Position numbers and translations under genes: made by a program. The notes beneath the pieces were generated by a model. It saw nothing but the letters and a program-made list of their open reading frames with translations. It made no database searches and was not told the origin of the DNA. From a bacterium (GTDB lineage Bacteria; Fidelibacterota; UBA2242), in contig JAHJGX010000033.1 in NCBI GenBank assembly GCA_018824205.1, forward strand, positions 1 to 32,520: a stretch of DNA of 32,520 nucleotides. Direction: 5' to 3'. Each line of letters opens with the position of its first letter. Position 1 is the stretch's first letter. Shown piece by piece: positions 16,682 through 24,013 of this stretch.

Positions 16682-18694
16682 TTATTCTTTAAAATTAAAA
16701 ATAAACAATGTTCCTGAGCCCTGTTTGGATTCAGGAATTATTTTTTTCAATATTTCCGAACATTGTATATCGGATTCCTTCCCGCCTGACTGTGTCCGGC
16801 GGCTGCCGGATTTGAATCTGCTTTTTAACCGGTTTCCGTCGATCAATTCAATTGTTCCAGCAGACCCGATTATTACGATAAATTCATGTTGAAGTTCTAT
16901 TGTGCTCCGAAAGTACTGCAGATTGTCATCATTAGTGAAAATCTCACAATCTCCGATTTTTACATCCTTATTATCATTATTTGTGTGAATACTCATCAAT
17001 TGGAAATGCGCAGGATTAAATACCGATAATTCCTGCTTTGAATGGGTATATGAAAGAACCGATAATCCGACCTCTGGATAGTCATTTGTTATTATTTTAA
17101 TTGCCTGGGAATAGGCTTTATTACCATCCGGTTCCAATGTGAACAGTGTTTTCAGAACTCCCTTTATTTCAGTTCTGTATTCCAGTTGGCTATCGGAATG
17201 GTTGATTTGATACATTAGACTTCTATCTTCCGATATGGAGAATTTATCGACAACCTGACTATCAGAATCTCGAAATATAACAGACAGATTTCCAAGATTG
17301 AATTCTCTGACCTGATTGCCGGCGGGTTTAACAAGTAAATTTGAATCCAGACTTCTGATAATCGGCGATGAACTCAAGACAATATTCGTCTGAATGGCGA
17401 AGGATTTCAGCGTTATCAGATCATTTTCATCGTATGCATAGCTCGGTTTCTTTACAGAATATAAAACCCCAACTACGGTATTGCTTTGAATCAGGGGCAC
17501 CGCAATCATTGATTTCCAATTTAAATTCAGCATCTGCAACGGCAGAGTACGTTCATCTTCACTAATGTTATATATAATGGCTGCTTCCCCGGATTTTCGT
17601 ACAATATTCCCGAAACAACAAGCTTCGGGCCGGCTCAGCAGGGACCGTTCATTCTCTGATAAATGGACCGACGCCATTATTTGTGTGAGTTCAGATGTTT
17701 CGTTTTCAATAGCCAGCCAACACGCATCGGAAGCAGTCAGTGAACAGGCATTTTCCACGATTGTCTGAAATACAGCATCGACGCTGGCTTTGTCACTAAT
17801 CATCTTGCTAACCTGAGAAATGGAAAGGATTTCCCTTGTGACCCGGTCATAAATTGATGCGGTTGGTAATCGAAATAAAAGACCTATAAATGATGCTAAA
17901 GAATAAATATTAATAAATACCAGCGTTGAAAGTACAAAGCCTTTTACGGTGATACTAAAAGCATAAACCGGAAACAGAAGATTTGAAAAAAGGAGGTACA
18001 GTCCAACCGGAACAAGGAATATTGACAAAACAAAACCAATATATTTCTCCCGTTTATTTAAAACATCGGTCCATGATTTGTAAAAACTTATGACCAAAGT
18101 AATCAAAAGTAAAAATAATCCGACAATCCAAATAATAGCTGAAGATCCATGTTGGAATACAGACACACGCTCAAAGGTATACCGATTTTCAATAAAATTG
18201 AATACAACTGCTGAAAAAATAATGATCATTAATAACAGACGATATTCAAAATTCGAAAATCGGTTAGGTCGGTAATCCAGAAGTTTTTTCACAAAAATCA
18301 GAATTAGAAACAGAATTGAAACGGTCAGTACCGCGCAGAATTCAGACACCGCATTCCAGATCATCGGGAATTCAGCCAGAAAGGGATTGTCGTCCCATAA
18401 AACCAGGAATTTTTTAAACATTATCTGTGGAAGAAGGACTAAAACAAACAGGGATATTATTAACGCATGGGCCGAAAGTAACGTTTTCTTGAGATCATAT
18501 TTTCTGCGTCGAATAAATGCCTGAAGACCGAATAAAATTAAAATCCCAATTATGCTAATCGTAATTTCACGTTCGACCCGATAGATCTTGATGAACGATG
18601 GAACATGATAAAATGTGGTATCAACAAAAAGGATAAAAAGCACCAAAAGAAGCGTAAGAAGTATTAGAAATGCTGTTTTCATTGTGTGTTTCAT
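16682..18694 (-). CDS. Membrane sensor: multi-TM region, GAF domain, degenerate SpoIIE/PP2C-like domain
   Basis: About 670 aa from the ATG at 18694; the frame stays open to a TTG at 18721 and another ATG lies at 18682, none with a clear Shine-Dalgarno. The first 290 residues contain about eight hydrophobic helices. A GAF domain follows (about 300-445: ILSISQVSKMISDKAS, MIAVPLIQSNTVVGVLYSVKK). The last 200 residues resemble the order of SpoIIE phosphatases: a conserved-looking GLSVLSYTHSKQELSVFNPAHFQLM block and an EFIVIIGSAGTIELI block where active enzymes have YTDG. The catalytic aspartates are absent. It looks like a membrane-bound ligand sensor with a pseudo-phosphatase output, loosely like the TM-GAF sensors of exopolysaccharide loci but without a kinase domain. 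The C-terminal assignment is inference. Confidence 0.7.
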   Translation of the reverse strand: MKHTMKTAFLILLTLLLVLFILFVDTTFYHVPSFIKIYRVEREITISIIGILILFGLQAFIRRRKYDLKKTLLSAHALIISLFVLVLLPQIMFKKFLVLWDDNPFLAEFPMIWNAVSEFCAVLTVSILFLILIFVKKLLDYRPNRFSNFEYRLLLMIIIFSAVVFNFIENRYTFERVSVFQHGSSAIIWIVGLFLLLITLVISFYKSWTDVLNKREKYIGFVLSIFLVPVGLYLLFSNLLFPVYAFSITVKGFVLSTLVFINIYSLASFIGLLFRLPTASIYDRVTREILSISQVSKMISDKASVDAVFQTIVENACSLTASDACWLAIENETSELTQIMASVHLSENERSLLSRPEACCFGNIVRKSGEAAIIYNISEDERTLPLQMLNLNWKSMIAVPLIQSNTVVGVLYSVKKPSYAYDENDLITLKSFAIQTNIVLSSSPIIRSLDSNLLVKPAGNQVREFNLGNLSVIFRDSDSQVVDKFSISEDRSLMYQINHSDSQLEYRTEIKGVLKTLFTLEPDGNKAYSQAIKIITNDYPEVGLSVLSYTHSKQELSVFNPAHFQLMSIHTNNDNKDVKIGDCEIFTNDDNLQYFRSTIELQHEFIVIIGSAGTIELIDGNRLKSRFKSGSRRTQSGGKESDIQCSEILKKIIPESKQGSGTLFIFNFKE

Positions 18695-18878
18695 CGCCGG
18701 ATTAAAACCACTTTGAGACAATTAAAATGTCAGGATTTTTAAGTCTTTTTCTCCAGTTAGAACCATAATTAATTGGACAAGCCCTTAGTAAAAACTTAGC
18801 CATTAATTTACAACTATTTTTAAATTAATCACTAAAATGGAAGATGTTCGATAAATCGAATTGGGGAATAAGAAAGTG

Positions 18879-19229
18879 CTATCGGGGATTATTATCCGAA
18901 TCAAGCGTAATGATTGAGGGCTTCCAGGTTGCGGCTTGGGATTCATCTATATGAGCATAGGCAATTATTATTACCATATCGCCCTTTTGAGCCAAGCGTG
19001 CTGCGGCTCCATTGATGCCAACTTCCCGATTCCCTCGTTTCCCTTCTATGACATACGTCTCAAATCGTGTGCCGGTATTTATATTCAGCACCTGGACTTT
19101 TTCGTAAACATGAAGCCCGGCTGCCTCAATAAGGTCTCTATCAATCGAAATGCTGCCTTCGTAATGCAAATCCGTTTGAGTTACTATAGCGCGATGTATC
19201 TTAGATTTCAGGATTGTTATTAAACTCAT
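18879..19229 (-). CDS. panD: Aspartate 1-decarboxylase precursor
   Basis: 116 aa, the normal size for this pyruvoyl enzyme. It makes beta-alanine from L-aspartate for pantothenate and coenzyme A synthesis. The self-processing site is clear in HYEGSISID, with cleavage expected between Gly25 and Ser26, Ser26 becoming the pyruvoyl group. The conserved substrate-side KIHRAIVTQ (10-18), NxNTGTRFETYVI and NGAAARLAQKGDMVIIIAYA segments are all there. An AAGGA Shine-Dalgarno lies eight bases before the ATG. It stands alone here with no panB or panC beside it, and it is divergent from the PAP2 gene. Confidence 0.97.
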   Translation of the reverse strand: MSLITILKSKIHRAIVTQTDLHYEGSISIDRDLIEAAGLHVYEKVQVLNINTGTRFETYVIEGKRGNREVGINGAAARLAQKGDMVIIIAYAHIDESQAATWKPSIITLDSDNNPR

Positions 19230-19329
19230 TCATTTTCCTTATTTCACCCTTTTCACGATTGAATTTAAAGATAATTCGACATCTTTTCAATAACGACGTT
19301 AAAGAATCTGCAGACAATCAATAATATCG

Positions 19330-19360
19330 TTTGAGATTTGATAAGAATCATTTATCTTTG
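19330..19360 (+). promoter_or_regulatory. Candidate promoter of the PAP2 gene, Bacteroidota-like
   Basis: TTTG at 19330-19333 and TATCTTTG (fits TAnnTTTG) at 19353-19360 are 19 bp apart, the spacing of the Bacteroidota housekeeping promoter. The same stretch also reads as a sigma-70 site: TTGAGA (19331-19336), 16 bp, TATCTT (19353-19358). Transcription would start at or within a base or two of the ATG at 19366, so the mRNA may be leaderless; no Shine-Dalgarno precedes that ATG. Confidence 0.45.
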
Positions 19361-19365
19361 ATTCC

Positions 19366-19944
19366 ATGTTTTACTCTCTGGTCCAGTTTGATAAAAAACT
19401 CTTTTATTTCATTAATCATACTCTGGCAAATTCGGTTTTCGACTGGCTCATGCCATTTATAACCAATCAGTCAAACTGGATAATCCCTATTCTGGTCCTA
19501 TGGATCGCATTGCTCATTTTTGGAAAAAAAAGGGCCCGAATCGCAGCAATTTTGTTGCTTCTGACCGTATCCACGACCGATCCGGTTTGCTACCGGATTC
19601 TAAAACCAAGTTTTAAACGAATTCGGCCATCCCGTTCACTCGAAGATGTTCGGCTCCTGGTGAAACGGGGTGGAAAATACGGATTTCCGTCAAATCATGC
19701 CGCAAATATTACCGGTGCAATGGCAATCCTGATTTATTTCTTTCGTAAATATAAATACTATTTTGCGACTATCGCCGGGCTAATTTCATTCAGTCGCATA
19801 TATGTGGGAGTACATTATCCTTTTGATGTGTTGTTCGGCATATTCATCGGGGTCCTGTTTGCATTTATATGGATAACATTTTGGATCATTTTATCCAATC
19901 ACATAGAAAAAAAGCAAAATTTTTGCTTAACAATCTCAGAATAG
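19366..19944 (+). CDS. PAP2-family membrane phosphatase
   Basis: 192 aa, polytopic. All three phosphatase motifs are present: KPSFKRIRP as K-x6-RP (80-88), FPSNHAAN as the PSxH motif (107-114) and SRIYVGVHYPFD as SR-x5-H-x3-D (143-154, with His150 the nucleophile-type and Asp154 its partner). About five transmembrane helices surround them. The family dephosphorylates lipid phosphates, including undecaprenyl pyrophosphate, at the outer face of the inner membrane. A BacA-like recycling role would suit a strain with the polysaccharide locus nearby, but that is inference. No Shine-Dalgarno is visible. Confidence 0.9.
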   Translation: MFYSLVQFDKKLFYFINHTLANSVFDWLMPFITNQSNWIIPILVLWIALLIFGKKRARIAAILLLLTVSTTDPVCYRILKPSFKRIRPSRSLEDVRLLVKRGGKYGFPSNHAANITGAMAILIYFFRKYKYYFATIAGLISFSRIYVGVHYPFDVLFGIFIGVLFAFIWITFWIILSNHIEKKQNFCLTISE

Positions 19945-19987
19945 TTAGATTACAGTGCTAGTAGGATGTTAAAGATGGAGTCAATCG

Positions 19988-20116
19988 ATGCCTAGTCACA
20001 GAAAAAAGAGAAAATCTTTCCGGCTAACACAAGGTGTTAAAACCGGACTATATATTCTTCTCAGTCTAATTATTTTTTACATCATTCTCTTTAATGTCTG
20101 GGATTGTAAAATCTGA
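19988..20116 (+). CDS. 42-residue basic membrane microprotein, unknown function
   Basis: ATG at 19988, stop TGA at 20114-20116. A GGAG (19977-19980) lies seven bases before the ATG. The first 18 residues are strongly basic (MPSHRKKRKSFRLTQGVK), followed by a single hydrophobic helix of about 18 residues (LYILLSLIIFYIILFNVW) and a short DCKI tail. The layout is that of a single-pass membrane protein with its N-terminus inside. I recognise no family. It lies between the PAP2 and acetyltransferase genes on the same strand. The evidence for a real gene is the start signal and the charge/hydrophobic layout; homologues would be needed for proof. Confidence 0.5.
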   Translation: MPSHRKKRKSFRLTQGVKTGLYILLSLIIFYIILFNVWDCKI

Positions 20117-20170
20117 TTATCTTTTTAAGAGTGTATCAAATTCGATACTCTGCAATAAAAATTCTACACA

Positions 20171-20719
20171 ATGAATGATAACACCTTTCTTGTCAGACAG
20201 CATGTAATCCTTCGGTCGTTTAATCCAAATGATGCACTGTTATTTTGTCCGGGTGAAAACGATCCCGATGTCCGGGAGACCCTGTTTCTGGCATTTCCGG
20301 CTAATGTTGATCAGATTCGTGATCGGATCGTTGCACAGATAAATTCCGGAAATGCACTACTCCTGACAATTGCTGATAAGACTACTGACAAAGCAATCGG
20401 ACAAACTGCCTTTTTCCGGATTGATTCGGTCAGCCGCTCAGCTATTTTTTATATTGCCCTCTTAGACAAATCCAAATGGTCACAGGGACTTGGTACGGAA
20501 GCCACTCAGCTCATGGTCGAATATGGGTTTAATACACTGAATTTACATCGTATTCAGCTGCATGTTTTTATAGATAACCGCGCCGCTATACACATTTATG
20601 AAAAAATCGGTTTTAAAAAAGAAGGTGTTCTTCGGGAAGCCATGTATCATCACGGAAAATATTGTGATTTCCTTGTCATGGGGTGTTTGAAAAGCGAATG
20701 GACCCAAACAGTGATCTAA
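20171..20719 (+). CDS. GNAT acetyltransferase, RimJ/RimL type
   Basis: 182 aa with the GNAT fold. The acetyl-CoA binding motif A is seen as QGLGTEATQLMVEYGF (about 104-119), and motif B as NLHRIQLHVFIDNRAAIHIYEKIGFKKEGVLR, the standard RimJ/RimL C-terminal pattern. The family transfers acetyl groups from acetyl-CoA to protein N-termini, small amines or antibiotics; the substrate cannot be predicted. It ends four bases before the SGNH-hydrolase gene, so these two are likely co-transcribed. Confidence 0.9.
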   Translation: MNDNTFLVRQHVILRSFNPNDALLFCPGENDPDVRETLFLAFPANVDQIRDRIVAQINSGNALLLTIADKTTDKAIGQTAFFRIDSVSRSAIFYIALLDKSKWSQGLGTEATQLMVEYGFNTLNLHRIQLHVFIDNRAAIHIYEKIGFKKEGVLREAMYHHGKYCDFLVMGCLKSEWTQTVI

Positions 20720-20723
20720 ATAT

Positions 20724-21398
20724 ATGAAAAAAACCTCAATTCTAATTTTCCTGATTTTTATGGCGTACTGTACAAAACCCAAACCGGATACTATTCTTTT
20801 CTTTGGCGATTCAATCACTGAACTCGGTGTAAAACCCAACGGCTATGTGACACTGATTCGAAGTGAGTTAAACAGTCAATTCCCCAAACGGAACATTGAA
20901 ATAATCGGAGCCGGTATCAGTGGTCATAAAGTTCCTGATCTGGAAGCCCGGTTAAATTCTGATGTTTTATTGAAACAGCCGGATATTGTAGTTATTTATA
21001 TTGGCATTAATGATGTCTGGCACTCCATCCTGCCAGGCCATACGGGAACATCAGCGGAGGATTTTGAGGCTGGCCTGCACCGAATCATCAGACAACTCAA
21101 GGCCATCAATGCAGACGTCGTTCTCTGCACACCTTCAGTTGTCGGTGAGAAAAAAGATGGCAGCAATCTACTAGATCTGCAACTGGATCAATATGCGGAG
21201 ATTAGCCGAAACATCGCCAACAAAGAAAACCTTATGCTGATTGATCTAAGGAAGGAATTCAAATCCTATCTGTCAGTTAATAATCCCGCTAATGCTGAAA
21301 AAGGAATTCTCACTTATGACGGAGTACATCTGAGCGACAAAGGAAATAAATTTGTTGCAGTTATGATGCTCCAGCAATTAATTGATATCATACGCTGA
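20724..21398 (+). CDS. SGNH/GDSL-family hydrolase, probable lipoprotein
   Basis: 224 aa. The first 16 residues form a hydrophobic leader ending in Cys16 (MAYC), an imperfect lipobox, so membrane anchoring is likely but not certain. The catalytic blocks follow in order: FFGDSITELG with the nucleophile Ser30, a Gly in the ISGHKV stretch, the YIGINDVWH block with Asn, and YDGVHLSDKGN with the catalytic Asp-x-x-His. The family covers esterases and carbohydrate deacetylases acting outside the cytoplasm. It is probably co-transcribed with the acetyltransferase gene, and a strong terminator follows 28 bp after the stop. Confidence 0.9.
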   Translation: MKKTSILIFLIFMAYCTKPKPDTILFFGDSITELGVKPNGYVTLIRSELNSQFPKRNIEIIGAGISGHKVPDLEARLNSDVLLKQPDIVVIYIGINDVWHSILPGHTGTSAEDFEAGLHRIIRQLKAINADVVLCTPSVVGEKKDGSNLLDLQLDQYAEISRNIANKENLMLIDLRKEFKSYLSVNNPANAEKGILTYDGVHLSDKGNKFVAVMMLQQLIDIIR

Positions 21399-21426
21399 TC
21401 ATCTGATTAGGATCACAAGTTTAAAG

Positions 21427-21462
21427 TACCCCAATCAATTTTCTTGATTTGGGTATTTTTTT
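21427..21462 (+). terminator. Intrinsic terminator after the SGNH-hydrolase gene
   Basis: Twelve-base arms TACCCCAATCAA (21427-21438) and TTGATTTGGGTA (21444-21455) pair fully, with one G-U, around a 5-base loop and are followed by seven T. This is a textbook rho-independent terminator. Its right arm also contains the likely -35 element of the following Rrf2-family gene. Confidence 0.9.
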
Positions 21463-21472
21463 ATTTTATATT
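21444..21472 (+). promoter_or_regulatory. Candidate promoter of the isc operon
   Basis: TTGATT (21444-21449), a 17-bp spacer and TATATT (21467-21472) give a good sigma-70 type promoter, with start expected near 21479. The -35 lies in the terminator stem and the -10 overlaps the inverted repeat at 21470-21492. Confidence 0.5.
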
Positions 21473-21492
21473 CCTATCTGTTTACTAGGAAT
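21470..21492 (+). promoter_or_regulatory. Candidate Rrf2/IscR operator (perfect inverted repeat)
   Basis: ATTCCTA (21470-21476) and TAGGAAT (21486-21492) are a perfect 7-bp inverted repeat with a 9-bp centre, 23 bp in all, close to the size of IscR-type sites. It overlaps the presumed -10 and transcription start, 35 bp before the regulator's ATG. Binding there would repress the isc operon. The assignment rests on position and symmetry. Confidence 0.5.
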
Positions 21493-21526
21493 AGTAGGAT
21501 TTAAAAATGAAACAAGAACAAACCAA

Positions 21527-21964
21527 ATGATTCGCATCTCAACTAAGGGAAAATACGGAACACGTTTGATGGTTCAATTGGCCATGAATTATGGCAAGGG
21601 TCCGATGTTGCTGAAAGATATTGCCGCGAAGGAAAACCTGTCCGTACGCTACCTGGAACATTTAATTCCCCCATTAAAATCCGCCCATCTGATTCACTCC
21701 CTCCGTGGTGCTCACGGTGGTTATAACCTGACAAAATCACCAGCCGAGATCACATTAAAAGACATTATCCGGATTCTCGAGGGGCCTCTGTCACCTTCGG
21801 AATGCGTCGAATCTCCCGGTGTCTGTGATCGTTCCGGTTTTTGCATCACACGCGACATCTGGGCTGAACTTGAACGCACCATTTCCAATACATTGGCCGG
21901 TTATACACTAGCCGACATGGTTAAAAAATATTTATCCACACCTCATTATGGAGAAAATCAGTAA
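21527..21964 (+). CDS. iscR: Rrf2-family Fe-S regulator (IscR-like)
   Basis: 145 aa from the ATG at 21527. It begins MIRISTKGKYGTRLMVQLA, the standard start of Rrf2 winged-helix regulators; the open frame goes 26 codons further up into the promoter and terminator, which I exclude. The helix-turn-helix is around 28-50 (LKDIAAKENLSVRYLEHLI) with the wing at LRGAHGGYNL (59-68). Cys93, Cys100 and Cys106 lie in the region and near the spacing of the [2Fe-2S] cysteines of IscR, so cluster sensing is likely. It is 2 bp ahead of iscS and probably represses the operon when clusters are plentiful. Confidence 0.92.
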   Translation: MIRISTKGKYGTRLMVQLAMNYGKGPMLLKDIAAKENLSVRYLEHLIPPLKSAHLIHSLRGAHGGYNLTKSPAEITLKDIIRILEGPLSPSECVESPGVCDRSGFCITRDIWAELERTISNTLAGYTLADMVKKYLSTPHYGENQ

Positions 21965-21966
21965 AA

Positions 21967-23127
21967 ATGAAAACGATTTATCTTGATCACGCTGCCACAA
22001 CAGCGACCGATCTACAAGTAATCGATGCGATGCTGCCGTATTTCCATGAAAATTACGGTAATCCTTCCAGCATCTATTCCATTAGCAGAATTACAAGAAA
22101 TGCCATCGAAAATGCCCGAACCATAGTGGCAAACTCAATCGGCGCTGATCCGAAAGAGATTGTATTTACCAGTGGTGGCAGCGAAAGTGATAATTTTGCA
22201 ATCAAAGGGATCGCACAGGCATTGAAAGACAAAGGCAATCATATTATCACCTCTCAAATCGAGCATCATGCGGTCTTGTATACCTGTAAATATCTCGAAA
22301 AAAACGGTTATGACGTTACCTATCTGCCTGTAGACAATGACGGAATCGTCAAGATAGGAGAGTTGGAAAAAGCGATTCGTCCAAATACAATTCTAATCAC
22401 CATTATGCACGCCAATAATGAAATCGGCACCATTCAGCCAATTCGCCAGATCGGTGAAATAGCCCGCAAACATGGTGTGAAATTTCACACCGATGCCGTC
22501 CAAACATTTGGTCATATCCAGGTAAATGTCGATGAACTAAACGTTGACTTTCTCAGCGTCTCGGGACACAAATTCTACGGTCCCAAAGGCATCGGAGCAT
22601 TGTATATCCGCAAAGGTAGCAAACTTACACCTTTAATCCATGGCGGAGACCAGGAAAGACGGCGCCGTGCGTCAACGGAAAATGTTCCTGGAATTGTCGG
22701 TTTCGGTAAAGCGGTTGAATTGGCGCTTGACATTATGGAAAACGAAGCAAAACGGCAAACGACATTAAGGAATGAATTTATAAAAAAAATACTCGTTACG
22801 ATTCCGGATACAATTTTGAATGGTCATCCAGCTGATCGATTACCCAACAATATAAATATCTCCTTTGAAGGTATTGAAGGTGAGTCAATCCTGTTAAATC
22901 TGGATATGTACGGAATTGCGGCATCCACCGGTTCGGCCTGCAGTTCATCCAGTCTGGAGCCAAGTCATGTATTGCTTTCCATCGGTTTAACTCATGAATT
23001 CGCTCACGGATCGGTCCGTTTTTCACTTGGCAAACATACCAGCCAGGACGAACTCAATCAGGTGGCAGAAATTTTACCCGATATTATTAAAAAACTGCGC
23101 GCCATGTCACCACTATATAACAAATAA
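21967..23127 (+). CDS. iscS: Cysteine desulfurase (IscS/NifS)
   Basis: 386 aa. A PLP enzyme that takes sulfur from L-cysteine and passes it as persulfide to the IscU scaffold. Visible are the N-terminal YLDHAATT, GNPSSIY, the cofactor-phosphate region FTSGGSESDN, the HTDAVQTFGH block, the Schiff-base Lys202 in SGHKFYGPKG, and the mobile catalytic Cys325 in STGSACSSSSLEPSHVL. The intact long loop around Cys325 places it with group I (IscS/NifS) rather than SufS. It follows the regulator by 2 bp and precedes iscU by 12 bp. Confidence 0.96.
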   Translation: MKTIYLDHAATTATDLQVIDAMLPYFHENYGNPSSIYSISRITRNAIENARTIVANSIGADPKEIVFTSGGSESDNFAIKGIAQALKDKGNHIITSQIEHHAVLYTCKYLEKNGYDVTYLPVDNDGIVKIGELEKAIRPNTILITIMHANNEIGTIQPIRQIGEIARKHGVKFHTDAVQTFGHIQVNVDELNVDFLSVSGHKFYGPKGIGALYIRKGSKLTPLIHGGDQERRRRASTENVPGIVGFGKAVELALDIMENEAKRQTTLRNEFIKKILVTIPDTILNGHPADRLPNNINISFEGIEGESILLNLDMYGIAASTGSACSSSSLEPSHVLLSIGLTHEFAHGSVRFSLGKHTSQDELNQVAEILPDIIKKLRAMSPLYNK

Positions 23128-23139
23128 GGAAACTCAATA

Positions 23140-23517
23140 ATGGAACATTACAGCGAAAAAGTAATGGATCACTTCAGTAATCCCCGTAATGTCGGTACAA
23201 TTGAGAACCCTGATGGGGTCGGTCATGTCGGCAATCCCATGTGCGGTGATGTTATGGAATTACAGATAAAAGTAAAAGATAATATCATTACCGATGCAAA
23301 GTTCAGAACCTTCGGTTGTGGCGCGGCGATTGCCACCAGTTCCATGGCTACCGAATTAGTCATCGGGAAATCGATTGACGACGCCCAGAAAATTACCAAT
23401 AAGGTTGTCGCTGAAGCCCTGGACGGTTTGCCACCGGTAAAAATGCACTGCTCCAATCTGGCTGAAGAGGCTCTCGAAGCGGCAATTAAAGACTTCCGTT
23501 CCAAAAACACCGCATAG
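23140..23517 (+). CDS. iscU: Fe-S cluster assembly scaffold IscU
   Basis: 125 aa, normal for IscU. It assembles [2Fe-2S] clusters from iron and IscS-derived sulfur. The three ligand cysteines are Cys35 (NPMCGD, with the destabilising Asp37), Cys60 (TFGCGAAIATSS) and Cys104 (KMHCSNLAEEAL). The N-terminal YSEKVMDHFSNPRNVG is characteristic. The motif read as PPVKMHC corresponds to the chaperone-recognised LPPVK. An AAGGAA Shine-Dalgarno precedes the ATG. No hscA, hscB, iscA or ferredoxin gene follows, so the operon is a minimal R-S-U set. Confidence 0.96.
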   Translation: MEHYSEKVMDHFSNPRNVGTIENPDGVGHVGNPMCGDVMELQIKVKDNIITDAKFRTFGCGAAIATSSMATELVIGKSIDDAQKITNKVVAEALDGLPPVKMHCSNLAEEALEAAIKDFRSKNTA

Positions 23518-23556
23518 ATTTGTAACGATTTTTATGATATACCTATCGAACAAAAT

Positions 23557-23916
23557 ATGAAAACTGCGGCACAACTATTTATCCTGCTTGTTCTACTGGG
23601 AGTCAACAGTCTTGGTTTTTTCTATCACCACAACTGTGATATGCCCTGTTGCCAGCCGGATAAAACAAGCAGCTGCTGTTCAGAAGTTAAAAATAATCTG
23701 TGTGAACTCAGTATCAATCAGTGCGCACGTTCGATTTTTATTCCCTTTCCGGTACTTCCGTTAGAAGAAACAGAATTCAATCCATCCCTGGACCTTTCCG
23801 AACCAATTAAGTCGTTTTCGAAAAATATTCTACCTGGTTCGATGACTATCAACACTGAAACATCGAATTATTTAACTATCCCCCCCTTGTTGATAAACCT
23901 CCCTCTGTTAATTTAA
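23557..23916 (+). CDS. Small exported Cys-rich protein, unknown function
   Basis: 119 aa. Residues 1-22 form a hydrophobic signal or anchor helix (AAQLFILLVLLGVNSLGFF). A compact metal-binding-looking stretch follows: His24-His25, Cys27, Cys31-Cys32, Cys40-Cys41, Cys49 and Cys56, with Met29. The second half is Pro/Leu rich without cysteines. I recognise no family. It lies between iscU and the copper/silver efflux genes, 40 bp from the former and about 100 bp before the latter. The Cys/His content and location suggest a periplasmic or membrane-bound metal-handling accessory of the efflux system, which is inference. Confidence 0.6.
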   Translation: MKTAAQLFILLVLLGVNSLGFFYHHNCDMPCCQPDKTSSCCSEVKNNLCELSINQCARSIFIPFPVLPLEETEFNPSLDLSEPIKSFSKNILPGSMTINTETSNYLTIPPLLINLPLLI

Positions 23917-23944
23917 AAATTCTCCTCCGTATCAAATTCAGCGA

Positions 23945-23969
23945 CTCAAAACGAATTTCGCTTTTTGAG
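23945..23969 (+). other. RNA hairpin in the leader of the copper/silver efflux operon
   Basis: CTCAAAA (23945-23951) pairs with TTTTGAG (23963-23969), with an inner CGA/TCG stem and an ATT loop separated by a two-base bulge. No T-run follows, so it is not a standard terminator. It could be a weak attenuator or a processing site ahead of cusC, or a chance structure. Confidence 0.3.
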
Positions 23970-24001
23970 GCAATAGCTGTTTTAATAAAACTGAGTTAAA
24001 T

Positions 24002-24007
24002 AGGAGG
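24002..24007 (+). promoter_or_regulatory. Shine-Dalgarno that decides the cusC start
   Basis: AGGAGG touches the ATG at 24008, leaving no spacer, but is six bases before the in-frame TTG at 24014. The TTG is therefore the more likely initiation codon. Confidence 0.6.
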
Positions 24008-24013
24008 ATGGTT

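Noticed and set aside
20128-20151. Hairpin AGAGTGTATC-AAATTC-GATACTCT between the microprotein and the acetyltransferase gene
   Set aside because: Good symmetry with a two-base bulge, but no T-run on either strand, so it cannot be called a terminator; too short to claim as an operator.
21449-21526. 26-codon N-terminal extension of the Rrf2-family regulator
   Set aside because: It would start within the terminator and run through the promoter and operator; the family starts at MIRISTKGKYG (21527).
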